Below, one piece after another: positions 39,201 through 54,437 of a stretch of DNA of 64,000 nt (position 1 is the first letter of the stretch; each line of letters starts with the position of its first letter). Where the stretch lies: the NCBI RefSeq assembly GCF_000150275.1, contig NW_002060944.1, forward strand, positions 4,227,080 to 4,291,079, written 5' to 3'. The DNA comes from Trichoplax adhaerens (lineage: Eukaryota; Placozoa; Uniplacotomia; Trichoplacea; Trichoplacidae). Below the pieces are notes generated by a model. It saw only the letters and a program-made list of their open reading frames with translations, was not told where the DNA came from and did not search any database. Both the position numbers and the translations under genes were made by a program.

Positions 39201-42200
39201 ATCAGACTTTAGTAACTACAATTTAATTATAAACATATGAAATTAAGGTACCGTCAAAATATCAAACGTATACTCAAAAATACTTCTTCAAAGGTGTATA
39301 TGAGTGTTTTTATACATTTATTTCAATTTTTAGATTCGTAATAAAGTTACAACCAATTTAATCACACTTGATAGCAGACCGGATTATTTTGGTTTCACAT
39401 ACCAACTAACATTAGTCGGTACGGAAAGTCTAGTAAGACTTCCTAGTAAGCAAGGAGGAGTTAACCGCAGTAATACTCTCTTTGTCAATACTTCTGTATA
39501 GTAAGCTATATTGCAGCGTGATGTTATGACCAAGTATTCAATACCACAACTTAACAAGATTGCATAATATTAAAGCACTTCCCTCATACAGATATCTCTA
39601 GTACGTTTTATATATTTTTTTCATACTCAGTTTTATTAAAAATTGTTCACAATATAAACAAGTAATTGATTGTCCCATTGACATGGATTTATGATATAAT
39701 CGTATGATCGGTGGCACGATACACGTTTATGTTATACACAGGGGTAATAAAAATTTTTTAAAGTAATTTAGCCAATACGTCATTGAAAATTTTAATTCAA
39801 TTATAGATTATATTTATATGTTGCATCTTGCGACAGGTAATAATATTGTACTATTGATGCTGGTTAATTCATAGGAATTATTGAATAGAAACGGGGATCA
39901 GCGGCAAGCTTTACTTGTTTGCCAAGTAAAAGTAAATTAACTAAAACAGCATCGTTTGCTGGGAATTACGTAAATTTTACCTCTTACATAAAACTGGATC
40001 TAAGTCAACTTTTGCCTAAATCAAGCTTAAGTATTCTAAATTGGAGACATGCTCTAATAGCATAGCTACTACTAGTTGTAGCGCATATACTAAGAAGAGC
40101 CACTGAAAGCATCTTTAGTAGTCAATTCAGAAAACATTTCATGAGGGATTTAATCTGATAATAGTAGCACTTAATTTGCAATAATCTTGAGTTTGAACAT
40201 CAGGCTGTCTAAAATCACGTTTTCATCTGTTTAGGTAATCATAGTTCTTAAAAGGCACTAGCAGTAATGTAACAGTTACTTAATGCCAATTACAGTTTTT
40301 AATATAACTTTTTTCATACATTATAAACCAGTTCTATCATTAATATAGTAATATATGTACTACATAGGCATGATAGAAATTATCCAAAGAAGTAAATACG
40401 CGAACGTACAGTATATTAGCACTGTGAGTTATTACTCTATAAGCATGGCTTATCGTGAGCAACAAAGCCCAGAATTTCTTTACTACTGATTATCAACTGT
40501 ACTAGTATCGAAAATCATTATTCTTTAGAAGAATTTACAACACTGCATAATCGCTACTTAAACGATAGATTAATAACAAGCAAGTATGATCTTAACGGTA
40601 ACAGAATTGAATATTGCCCTTATCAATCTGTAGGTAAATGCATAATTGTACGTTAGATGTTGGCTTTAAATTCTATCTAAGCAGTACCACAAATGTAATA
40701 AAATTAATCATTGGTCCCCCCAAAAAGATGCTATCTGTCTTTATGACACTTAAGACGCGTTTTACTGCCTGAAAATTTGACAAGCATGACGTACCTACAT
40801 GTATTATTGCATTATTATACGAGTATGCAATCTACAGTACAGTAAAAAGATGAGTTTTGTTAGGATGCCATAGTCGGTAAGGTTTATCTTGACGTGTCAA
40901 ACGTAAAATTTATGTCTTGTATGAAAAACAAGAATATAGTTATACAATAATTTGATCGAAGCATTAAATGATTAATCATGATTTATGTCAAATTAATCAT
41001 AATAATTTGAATATAATAAAGAGATACTTGAAATTATAATAGAGAACATCAATGACAAAGATGTAAGTTATCGAACATGCCTTACAGTAACGCCACTGTA
41101 GAACACTAACAGCATGAAAAAAGAATTATACATCTGCCCAATTTGTGGCGTATTGAAATTTGCAGCGAAAAATGTCTTACAATTATAAGGTAAGATTTTT
41201 AACCTTACAGTAAATATCACGCTATTATATTTTGATCATAATATAAGTTAATACAGTTCCATTCAAGATACGAATTATGTAGCCAAATGGTAAATGTTAT
41301 ATTTTACACTTTTGCCTAATTTGCGCTTGCATGACTGCGAAAGATTGAGAGACCATATACCACGAAATACTTGATTGTTTTCACTGAATATAGGTACATG
41401 TAGATCCAAAATATTAATATATGAATATGTGATTGCACTTTTGCCAACAAATAATGTCGTAAAAAAAATACAGCTAAATAGTTTTAGATATGATCAATTA
41501 TATAATAAAAAGTTTCTATAAGTTATTAACAGGAATCATACGATCTAGATAAATTCAACAGAAAAATAAATTTCTAATCACTTTTCTCTATTTATAGACA
41601 GCGCGGCGTACTCTTATCTTCCGTTTGATCGGAAAAAAGGCGATACTTCGACGACGAAAAGAGTACAACGAATAGATGCATAGTTTAATTAATTTATCGA
41701 ATGCCTTCATGTAGACTGTAAAATGTACAGTGTATACGTGAAAAGAGTCGTAAAAAGTGCACATCATCGAATACTAGCATACGTATAATAACGCGTGCAA
41801 ATGATGCAGTTGCACTGAAATTAAATGATCATCTCGTCGTCTACGGTACTACAGTTGATATAGCATTGATGATGGTAGCAATTGTAGTTGAATCTCGGCT
41901 AAAAACACGATTATACTCCATTATGGATGAATTGCTTAAACGAAAGATTGTCTGAATTTTCTCGAATTGGTACGTCTTAGATTCACAATCAAGGAGAATA
42001 CGCATAAAATCAAATACGATCAAGACGCAATGGTTAATTACATTAAAATTATAAAATGGCGATCATTGTTCTGTTTCATGATATCATCCAACAGGACACT
42101 AGGGTAATTTCAAGATTGTAGAAACGCAGATTAATCAATGTTGTATGTTGATATACTGTACCATGATGCTATACTGGGATGGCTTTTTCATACATATGGC

Positions 42201-42338
42201 AAAAAACTTCATGTGTCCACTTTCTAAGATAGCTATTATGCATTTCGTCATGACATTTGTTGGGATGAATACTGCCCTCAACATTACTTGTGCTATTAAA
42301 TTCAAGAATTTATCCATTACAGTATTGCCTCTTGTATC
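36266..42338. other. 6-kb stretch without a recognisable gene
   Basis: AT-rich, no open frame over 66 codons that I trust, no similarity recognised. It includes the 3' regions of the RNF26-like and HAD genes. Compared with neighbouring spacers it has few CTGTA motifs. A short block at about 41600-41690 after a good acceptor (TTATAG) is open in two frames and locally GC-richer, so it could be an exon of something missed. Confidence 0.4.
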
Positions 42339-42884
42339 TTAACTCTTCAACTTCTTGGGGCTTTTTAGTGCTTTCAAGCTACCATCGTCAACAAATAATA
42401 AGGTTTTGCAACCATTTCTTCGAGCGTAATCGACGTTATCTCCATCGTCGTCTATCAACATAACCTGCTCGAAGGTTAATTCCATATGATGTTTCTCTTT
42501 TAACTCTTGCATAACTGATTGTAAATGGTACTGCTTGCCACATCGATTAAAGTCTATATCGTTATCCCAATCTCCTGAACAACCACGAATGATAATGTGA
42601 TCTGCTTCGCACTCTGGTGGTAAGGAAGCCTTTAACACATTGGAGATTAGTGTCACCTGTGATGAGAATGTGACAATACAAACACGAAGGTTAGCCGTTA
42701 AAGCGCTAGCAATGAGGGATCGTACGCCAGGCCGAACATGATGGACAAGATCTGAAGTTTCTCGCAGCCATAATCCACCCGTATGAATGTCGACTAAAGT
42801 TTTATCGAAATCGATCGCTAGCAGCTTAATGCCCAGTTTCCGCTGAAGTGTTTTAATCATTTTAGCATATCGATCGCTAGGCAT
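42339..42884 (-). CDS. HAD-superfamily phosphatase-like protein, intronless
   Basis: 181-residue single-exon protein from the first in-frame ATG at 42884. Motif I is AIDFDKTL (Asp25 and Asp27, the nucleophile and acid/base of HAD phosphatases). Motif II is probably CIVTFSS. A Lys occurs in the middle region, and motif III is LIDDDGDNVDYARRNGC. The fold therefore looks complete and catalytically competent. The substrate is unknown. It does not look like MDP1, the CTD phosphatases or other human HAD proteins I can recall; it is more like short HAD proteins of protists. It is head-to-head with ALDH9A1 across 2.3 kb. A TATATA sequence lies about 110 bases upstream of the start. Confidence 0.75.
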   Translation of the reverse strand: MPSDRYAKMIKTLQRKLGIKLLAIDFDKTLVDIHTGGLWLRETSDLVHHVRPGVRSLIASALTANLRVCIVTFSSQVTLISNVLKASLPPECEADHIIIRGCSGDWDNDIDFNRCGKQYHLQSVMQELKEKHHMELTFEQVMLIDDDGDNVDYARRNGCKTLLFVDDGSLKALKSPKKLKS

Positions 42885-43249
42885 TTTTAGCCAATAACGA
42901 ACGATTGAACGCCAGGAAATGCCGTTGACAATAACGATATTAATGATCAAGGTAGAGTGCAAAACTGACTGATAGTCCTTCCACTGCAGTATATAATTGC
43001 TACTCGATTTCTAAGCAATAATTTCTACAAGATGGGTCAAAATGATCAAATACTGAAGGAAAAAACTGCCACAATTAGTCTTGCAGGCCAGATAGCTAGC
43101 CAAGTGTTGTACCTACTTTAAGGCCAGTTTAGTTTAGACGAAGAACAATACAGGACAGTAATATAATGCTGTACAGTACCAGTACTGTACGCGTACAGTA
43201 TGTTGTGCCCACCTCCTATTGTACTGTGCTGTACTGTACAGTAGTGTAG

Positions 43250-43332
43250 GCACGTACATTTAGAACGTGTCACCTCAGCTGTTACGTTCTGTATAGTACG
43301 TACGTACATTAGAACGTGTTCACCTCGGCAGT
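43250..43332. repeat. Short direct duplication in HAD upstream region
   Basis: Two near-identical blocks, GTACATTTAGAACGTGTCACC and GTACATTAGAACGTGTTCACC in pattern, start at about 43254 and 43303 and are separated by about 28 bases. Confidence 0.65.
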
Positions 43333-44359
43333 CAATTGCACTGCGATACAGTGTGTGATTGGGTGGGAGTCAATACGGTTCAACTTGAAATAAAACGTGA
43401 TGTCAATGCTGATAACCGATAGGACATACACGTACACAAGTCAACACGAATACTACGCAAACAGTGCGTAGTAATCTCTACTGTTGCTTTTTATTTGCGG
43501 TAGAGCACCAAATCTGTAACGCAAGACGTATGAGTGTACTAATAAGAATAGGGTACAGTACCCTGAGTACAGTACAGTTCCGTGTTATCTTAATTGCTTT
43601 ATCAGCAGGAGGCTTACTGTACGTCGTCTCATTTCTTGTGTTATTCTAGACTGCCCCCAGCAGCGATTCATTATGGTTTATACCAACGTTGTGTAGGGGG
43701 TGTGCTAATAACTTTATACACAGTTTGTATCTGTTTTCGAAATTACTGGCACTAATTTTAAAGTAATATTGACCGTGTTATATAATTGTTTTCAAGTAAC
43801 AGATACTGAGGATGCAATGTTACATGACTTGATTGAGAAAAAAAATTAGTCAATTGAGAATCGACCAGCTCTTCCTACTAAAGGACTGTCATAACCAAGT
43901 GTTTGGCACGCTATTTTAGGAGAAGAGGCGGCCGTCCAAGGAGGAGGGCCATCAGTCCAGCTCTTCTTCTACAGTACTGTAGCGTAGTCCATGGTGATGA
44001 TATCACGGATCACTAGAAGCAAACCACGAAAGTATAACGAACGGCCACAGAAAGTACAATCGAGAAAATTGAGATCATCTTGGAAAATCCTACTCTAAAA
44101 GCTGTTAAAATGTAAAAATATAGCACATCTTCTTTAAACATTGATAGAAATACAGTACATTAGCATCTCATTGACAGTATTTCCTACTGAGTGTAGCTTC
44201 TACTCAGATTACGAAAAATGAAATCAAAGGTGGAAATATTGATCAGTTTGGGGTAAAATTGATATCAATCGATATCTTGATGAGATCTTCCTCTTTCCTC
44301 TCATAAAATTTGATCGATTTGGTCGGAAAGAAATTAATAACACCTGCACATTTCATTGC

Positions 44360-44620
44360 GTACAGTACAGCGTACTGTAGAGTAGAGTGCGGTGTACTGT
44401 ACACTGTAGTCCGTGTTCAAATCTCCTACAGTACAGTACAGTAAAATACTGTACAGTAATTTCATACGTTCCCTAGTACAGTACAGTACATACTGTACAG
44501 TACAAAGAAAGAATCCAAGACCTTGTACTGTACTGTACTGTATAGTATAAGACCTTTAAAAAAGGTTCGTTCTAACTTGGCTGGTAACCAGTATACAGTA
44601 CTGTACTGTACATTGTACAT
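44360..44620. repeat. Dense CTGTA/TACAG cluster upstream of ALDH9A1
   Basis: At least eight runs of two to four pentamers in alternating orientation, for example TACAGTACAGTACAGT and GTACTGTACTGTACTGTA, within 260 bases. It starts about 800 bases before the ALDH9A1 start codon; a smaller group lies at 45062-45095, just 75-105 bases before it. Confidence 0.8.
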
Positions 44621-45168
44621 TAAAGACCTTAGTACAATCTATACTAGTGTATACTGACCATTTGGGATGTGAAATTGGATGATCATTCCATCATGGCTAC
44701 ACTTGAATGCCATTGCTGCAGCTGCCAGTAGTACAGTAGTGTACACAGTACAGTATACTGAGTTAGGCATGTTAGTAGTGGATGTTTTTTTCCTTCTTAC
44801 CTCTGTGGGGTGGGCTAATAACTCTGGACAGTCCTATTATTAAGTCCAAAGTATGCCAAATACCAACGAGCGAAATGAAAAGTCAAGTTGACTGATTATG
44901 AAAACCGGGTTGTGAAATTGTGACAACCGGTCTATACTGGTTTCCAACCACTGCCATAATCCAGTTACAACAGTCATGCAAGTTGTACAGTACAACAGCG
45001 CACTAGACTACTGCAATGACGACGGAAGTGCAGTCAGTATAAATTGACTGGATTGAATTGGAATACTGTACACTGTACACTGTACGGTATTGTAGTTACC
45101 TGGAGATGGTAAAAACTTTCTTCGATCACTGTTGATAAAAATAAAAAAAAAACAAAGTCAACATCACC

Positions 45169-47919
<2,751 letters not shown>

Positions 47920-48790
47920 GAAATCGCTTTTCAACTATTCATATTGTAGCTTCTAGCTCAAATAACTAAATTTTTCTACTACTAGCATTCATAGCTGCAA
48001 GATGCAGACCATCAAAAGTCTAAACTTAATACTCTATTTTTAATTAACTATGCTATAAAGGCAGCGCTATTTTTGTGGTAACATGTCATGTGTTAAGTCA
48101 CATCCATCGATTACTAAAACTACCATATAATTAATATCTTGGAAGTTAAACATATTGCATTGCATATACTTATATTGCAACATATTGTAATATATTGGAT
48201 CGTTTTCTCACTGAAACAGTACACGCTTACGAACATCGAACTATAGTTGTACAGATAATGCTATAATTTAATTTATAGGAGCGAAATAGTACTACATTTC
48301 TTTAAGCACTTTCGAAGGTGTCAGACAACCATAATATCGACCTGATTTACTTATATAATTATAATGATAGATAATTATGTGTAGAATAATTTTATGCTCT
48401 TTAAAACTTTCACATTTTACACAGTATCAATATTCATAGCATACAGTATGTACAGTATTTCATTTGGTATTGATATTACAAGATTGAGATTCGATTTTAC
48501 AATCATAAATTAACCACTATTAGAAGATACGAGATATTGCATTAATAAACAAATTGCGATAATTTCTTTACAGGTTGTTTATCTTTCGTAAGGAAATTTT
48601 AGAGCTCTTCGACTTTGTATTGCAAGGTTATTAAATTATTTGAAGAGTTCATGTTTGACTTGGTTCTTCGATTTATTAATTAAATTAAAAGATACCATAA
48701 AATTTGACTTATGCAACACCTTACAGTACAGTACTACCAATGGTGCCATGGACCACTAGATACACTATATCGTGCAATTCTACAGCACTG
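47920..48790. other. 3' side of ALDH9A1, no gene seen
   Basis: AT-rich spacer following the ALDH9A1 stop; probably 3' UTR then spacer. I see no exon or RNA gene. Confidence 0.5.
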
Positions 48791-49520
48791 TTAGTAGCCT
48801 ATGGACCATCATGATTTGCAGAGCTCTGCTGTACAATGTATAGTACAGGGTATTTGGAATGTGTTGCTACGAAAAAATGCTCAATTTCGAGTAAAACTAG
48901 GTAAAATACTTGAAAACAGACTATTTAAGTATGTTGCTGAATAGTTGAATGGTTAGATTGGTTAGTAGCCTATGGAATAAATCATGATTTGCAGAGCTCT
49001 GCTGTACAATGTACAGTACAGGATGTTTGGAATGTGTTGCTACGAAAAAATGCTCAATTTCGAGTAAAACTAGGTAAAATACTTGAAAACAGACTATTTA
49101 AGTACGTTGCTGAATAGTTGAATGGTTAGATTGGTTAGTAGCCTATGGACCATCATGATTTGTACAGCTCTGCTGAGGATATTTGGAATGTGTTGCTACG
49201 AAAAAATGCTCAATTTCGAGCAAAACTAGGTAAAATACTTGAAAACAGACTATTTAAGTACGTTGCTGAATAGTTGAATGGTTAGATTGGTTAGTAGCTT
49301 ATGGACCATCATGATTTGTACAGCTCTGCTGAGGATGTTTGGAATGTGTTGCTACGAAAAAATGCTCAATTTCGAGTAAAACTAGGTAAAATACTTGAAA
49401 ACAGACTATTTAAGTACACGTTACTGAATAGTTGAATAATTAGATTGGTTAGTAGCCTATGGAATAAATCATGATTTGCAGCCAGGTCTACTGTACTGTA
49501 TTTGCAGGGCTCTGCTGTAC
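48791..49520. repeat. Tandem repeat, 156-173 bp unit, four copies plus a partial fifth
   Basis: The landmark TTAGTAGCCTATGGA recurs at 48791, 48962, 49135, 49291 and 49449 (one variant reads GTAGCTT). Copies one and two contain a GTACAATGTACAGTACA insert of about 17 bases that copies three and four lack, so unit length falls from about 172 to about 157. The shared core includes TGTTGCTACGAAAAAATGCTC and AAACAGACTATTTAAGTAC. Unit five breaks into a CTGTA array that leads straight into the DCTN3 upstream region. Confidence 0.93.
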
Positions 49521-49650
49521 AATGTACAGTACAGTACAGTAACGTACAGTGTGTACTGTACGCAAAAGCACTGTACTGTACTGTACATTACAGTGTACAG
49601 TGTACACTACAGTGGTTCGGTACTGTACTGTACTGTACACTACAGGCGAC
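49488..49650. repeat. CTGTA/TACAG array directly upstream of DCTN3
   Basis: Runs such as GTACAGTACAGTACAGTA (about 49522-49541) and GTACTGTACTGTACAC (about 49620-49640) in alternating orientation, 90-250 bases before the DCTN3 start codon. Frames that appear open on the plus strand here are translated repeat. Confidence 0.85.
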
Positions 49651-49735
49651 GTTCTCCCGGCAAGCCAAAAGTAGTCAACGCCTGAGCTTGCTGTTGGACA
49701 TTGTGCTGAGAAAAAAGCGAGTAATAATAATCAAA

Positions 49736-51453
49736 ATGTCTGATGATCAAACAGCTATTGATTGGAGCTTATTAGATAAACGCATAGAAGAGCTTGAATA
49801 CTTGGTATATAAAGCAAAAGACGGAAAAGTGGCTGAAAGAAGGCGTTTTAAATCGGTAAAATTACGATAAAAGTGCTAGCGTATGATTGATTAGATTACA
49901 TTATAGTAGGATCAATCTATAGCTATAGTTGGAGAAACATCTACTATATACGTGTCGTCGCTTTACAGATTGGATTTGCCAGTTAAATCGGTAAAATTAC
50001 GATAAAAGCGCTAGCGTATGATTGATTATATTACAGCATAGTAGGATCAATCTATAGCTATAGTTGGAGAAACATCTACTGTATACGTGTCATCGCTTTA
50101 CAGATTGGATTTACCAGTAAAGTCTTTAGGAGCAATATATCTTATTAACTTTATTTTGTACGGTAATATTATGTTAACTGGATGCTGTATCTGTAGGTGG
50201 CTGATGGGATATACATTGTACAAGATCGATTAAATCGTAGTCGATCTGGAAAAACGAATATCAAGCATGTGTGGCAACAACGTAAGACATTGCATTTTAA
50301 TTCTCGAAAATACTCGTATGCGTTTTCTGAAGTATTAGTTATAAAGTGATTAAATAAGTTACATACGAGTATACAGTGTACACTTGTACAGTACTGTATG
50401 TAGTGCCCAAAATATTCGCAAATTATATTGCAACCTAGTACAGCTACGTCTAGATAGCACAACTATAAAGGATTGAAAGCCTAATCATGATGTCTTTCAA
50501 GTCAAGTCAGTAATTTTCGTCGCTTAACATTCACTTGCTAATCCATAAGTATTGAGTGAAATGAAAGTCGTAAATCAGATAACCAATATTAATAGATTTG
50601 CCTGCTTTTCAAATTTTAAGTTCAAGAAGCTATTGGAATGTGTGAATTAGCTTAAGGGATTTATTGATAGCCGATATTTCTGCCCTTGCGACTATAAGTT
50701 TAAGGCTTCTGTTATTGAAATTATATACTCATGGGGAATAAGAACTTTTAGGCGAACGAATACGCGTATATTCAATAAATCTGCTAACATTCAGCAAAAT
50801 TTCTTGCTCATCTGTTTTAGTCGAATTTTTGCATAAAATTATTTCATCGGAATTCTTTGATGAGCTTACTGTTACGGACGAAGTGAAAAGAGAAATAATT
50901 CTTGCAAGTAAGTACAGTATTTTTAATAAATGGCTGATTAATCATACTGCTTTTACTACTGACCGCAATGTACGATAATACATAAATCCTATACGTATTT
51001 TACAGGTGAGACTTACTTTAGAGATATATCGGAGCATCTAGAAGAGATCAAGTCTTTAGAAGAATTCATAAACAGTGATATTTGGAAAAGTAAGCTATTA
51101 ACGTAACAATAGTCGTCATTTGCAATCCTTAAGTTGGCTGTTTTACTGCGCTGTGATTCAATACAGAGCAATTTTAATCGTATTACGTGTTACTTCATTT
51201 AGATGTGCCAGACCAAATTGAGAAATTTAGAGCACTACAGGAGATTTTTGCTAAACAACAGGTGATTGTTGACAGTAACATTATTACTGCTTTCTTTTAT
51301 TTAGCTATAGCAATACCTATTTTGATGAAATTCTTAATGCGGACGGTATTTACATTTCAGGATGAGACTGAACATCTTTCTGAACAGGTCCAGGAGTTAC
51401 TAATAAACTATAATAGCGCCGTATCCAAACAACAAATTACCAATAGCTCCTAA
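49736..51453 (+). CDS. DCTN3: Dynactin subunit 3 (p24), six exons
   Basis: Shoulder/sidearm subunit of dynactin, the dynein activator. Exons: 49736-49855, 50197-50281, 50821-50907, 51006-51089, 51203-51261 and 51361-51453. All phases join, giving 175 residues (human 186). The N-terminal LDKRIEELEYLVYKAKDGK matches the RVEELERWVYG block of p24. Exon 2 begins VADGIYIVQDRL, like the VADGL of the human protein. The remainder is helical, ending LLINYNSAVSKQQ, similar to the human ALLEEYNKT region. The exon-1 donor GTAAAA is duplicated 135 bases downstream by a tandem copy; use of the second copy would run into a stop, so the first is chosen. Similarity is modest but collinear along the length. Confidence 0.85.
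49850..50119 (+). repeat. 135-bp tandem duplication across the DCTN3 exon 1 donor
   Basis: Two adjacent copies start at AAATCGGTAAAATTACG (49850 and 49985). They are almost identical over 135 bases, sharing GGATCAATCTATAGCTATAG, GAGAAACATCTACT and CGCTTTACAGATTGGATTT. Each copy carries the last six coding bases of exon 1 and the GT donor. Only a few substitutions separate them, so the event is recent. Confidence 0.93.
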
Positions 51454-52447
51454 TCACTAATTAAACGATCAATTATAACAATGATTTTTATCTTGTTGTC
51501 CTTAACATAATTACTATCAGATTGATATGCTTTCTCGGCAATTTATAGAGTGGGATAAAACGATAACAAAATTGGAAATAAAGCTGGGTATAGGCGAGAC
51601 TGCAGAATAAAACACTACTGGTACGCTAATTGCACAATTTATTACCTCGATGAAACTATAGAGCAAGAACGGTACTATAATTAATTCAAGCTTATAAGAA
51701 TGATACACCGTTACCATTAATTTTGTCATTTTCCCATGACTAAATACTGTATGTGTTACTATGGTACATAAAATTGTTTTTATCACGAGTTTCTATATTG
51801 GCATATTATTGTTGTTAATATGTGATTGTTTTCCATTCAATAAGCCTAAGCTAGTTTCTTAATATGATATCACTAAACTGTACATACTGTATGAACTATG
51901 GAAATATGAGTGCTGTCTTCCAAAGAATTACATGGCCATCTTTGAGAAGAACTTACGTTTAATTTATTTGTTTCCTGATATTAGTGTAGTCAAACTTTGT
52001 AACTAAATTTTATTTAAATCAAGCTATTTTTTTATTTGCTAATATATATATACATAGTAACGAAATTAGCTAGATAGTTAATGTTTGATAAATTGTAACA
52101 AAAGCTTTAAGTAGGCGCCTACTAAATAAACATGTAGCTTAGGAAAAAATTGTTATTAATACGTATACTTAATTTAATTAATGCGGAACAAACGTAGCAA
52201 TGAGCTTATTGTGTCTGGGACTATCACAAACCCTATCTACATGCTTTTATGTCCACAGTTATACTTATCAGCCTCTATATGTTATGCGGGCATTCGAGTA
52301 TCACAAGATTAACATATTGAAAATATTATATGAAGCTATAATAACAAAATTCTACAAATAGATTCAAAGGCGACTACCAGCGCTCTTCGAAAATCAAAGT
52401 CATAGTGATATTTGCACGACTTTACTCCAAGCGCTCTATTGCTGTAC
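51454..52447. other. Convergent spacer DCTN3 / TBCB
   Basis: AT-rich spacer about 1 kb long between two 3' ends. A short (TA)n run lies near 52040. No exon or RNA gene supported. Confidence 0.5.
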
Positions 52448-54437
52448 TTATATTTCGTCGTCACTTAAATCAAGGTCTTCAGGGAAATCTCCAGTTTGTA
52501 CAAAGCTTGGCTTGACAAAGCTACCATATTTAGGAGGACATTCAAAATACTTTTTTCCGTCGATACTAAGTCAATAGAAAATGAATGGTTACAAATTATG
52601 ATAGCTACAGTATTTTGCCGAATATTATAGTTACATAAGTCATACGTTTGTAGCATTTTACCTTCCATCGTTTTTACCGTATGGTTCATCATACTGAACA
52701 CCAACCCAATATCCAGGCTTAAAATGTGTTTTACCTGTAATTGTAGAAGGTACTTTCTCACTTACAGCCTACATTGCTACTACTGTATTGTTCTAATTCA
52801 ACTAACTGTAAGTTCTAGACGGCAAACTCACCAACAAATTTAACTACTCCGCGTCTTTTCATGCTATTATCCAGTGTTACTTCACAACGAGACCCAACCT
52901 GAACACGCTCCGATTCCTTCCTTTCCAATTCTTCCTTTTCTTGTTGTTTTTTTTCAAAATCCTCACTAAATCTTCCAATCTTATTTTTTTTTTTAAATGC
53001 TCTAACGGAATCTACGAAAATAAAAGTATACAGATAAGGAGTTCATAAGTATGATTAAGCAACAGCTTCAAGTTTTGCGATGATATCATGGATAGGTTAA
53101 CATAGGTTACTGCTAGTCTTAGAAAAGCAAGAAGTGAAAAAATGTTGGCATCATTTACTCAGCATGTTATGTATAAAGTACAAATCTATGAATATAGATA
53201 AGATGGAAAGGAATATACTGTAATCAGAAATATTACTTTATTTTAACCTGGTAGTTTGTCGTAAGTGCCTTCTTCCATCTCGTATTTCTCAACCCTGGAA
53301 ACATCTTCAAATTCTCCAGCTTTTCGAGAAGGATCGGTGTCAATTGCCTACAGATTGAAAGATCGTGTTAATCAGAACATTCTAATAATTCCGTTGTAAT
53401 TCATCAATGAAATGGTTGATCTCAGTTTAAAATAGTTTAATCACGCAATGAATGGGTTAGGTAAAGGCGTACTTACATGAATAATCATGTTATCCTCAAC
53501 TGGGTAAGAACCCAGTAAGGATTGATCATTATCCATCCTGCATACAAATTTATCATCTTTGTCGTGAAGTTCTAATCTTGTAGTGCTGGCTGATGTGCCT
53601 GCTATGAGTTCTAGTTTTCCCTATGAAGTATAAATTTCGGTGCAGTACGTTAAATTTAAAATTCTTGTACAGTACATGAATCTATTTGTTATAAGACGTG
53701 CAAGAATCAATACATTGAAGAAGAATTATATAAGGCTTGGCTATTTATAATACTGTAGTGTTATAATATTATCGAAAGACACAGCTGAGATGAAAGACTA
53801 TTCGGGTATTTAGGGTCTTTGCTGATGACTGCATGATTCTACTGTACGTATTCAAGTATAGCGACTGGGTAGTTACTAGTAATACAGTATAAGAATATTT
53901 ATAACAGGTACAACGTTTCATACCATTTATGAGGAGTCAGTACATAAAATTCGTTCGTATACTGGCAAAATGTGAGAAATATCGTCAAGATAGTTATGAT
54001 CCATCTAACTTATGACTTTGATGTAGTTCTGTAGTATAAAATGGATGTAATTTTTATCTGCAAAATATACATTATTATGATATCCAACATCGGTATATCA
54101 AATCAAGGACTACAGTACTTTACTAGATAGAAGCCTACCTAGCTCTTGCAAAATCAATGATATAGTATACTGAATCTCGAATAAATAGTGCGTTCGAATA
54201 CAACAGTGAAAAAGTATGATAGGATTCACGAGCAGTCAGTCAATGATATTTCGATCCGTGGATCGTCATGACTTCATTCCGAAAGTGTGTTTGCAGCATA
54301 TCTGTAATATCAAGCACCTTTAAATCAAGGATGTTTATGCCTTTCTGGTACCGTCTTTCTGATGCGAAAGAATTGACATTAGAAATAATGCGAACATTGA
54401 CATGGTCCTGCGTGCTCTGTACTTGATAGGCAGCCAT
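52448..54437 (-). CDS. TBCB: Tubulin-folding cofactor B, six exons
   Basis: Cytosolic chaperone that takes alpha-tubulin from the chaperonin and, with TBCE, helps form or take apart tubulin dimers. Exons (minus): 54437-54318, 53620-53477, 53347-53248, 53011-52832, 52734-52662 and 52565-52448. Phases agree and give 244 residues, the same as human TBCB. Residues about 12-90 are the ubiquitin-like domain ([39 protein letters not shown]). Then come [19 protein letters not shown] and a Glu/Lys helix. The CAP-Gly domain runs from about 165, with [29 protein letters not shown] and [14 protein letters not shown]. The last residues DDEI keep the acidic-isoleucine end of the family. The TBCB start is 940 bases from the divergent ANAPC5 start. 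Confidence 0.97.

Larger units (their letters stand above)
42885..45168. promoter_or_regulatory. Divergent spacer HAD / ALDH9A1, rich in CTGTA palindromes
   Basis: A 2.3-kb spacer with no supported exon. CTGTA/TACAG motifs cluster near the HAD start (43145-43250) and along the ALDH9A1 side (44360-44620, 44730-44765, 44980-45095). Several are exact inverted pairs such as ACAGTACAGTA next to TACTGTACAGTA. Any regulatory role is inferred from position only. Confidence 0.5.

Noticed and set aside
41113-41190. C-x2-C motif (YICPICG) resembling a zinc-finger start
   Set aside because: The frame hits TAA just before the candidate GTAAG donor and no second metal-binding half was found.
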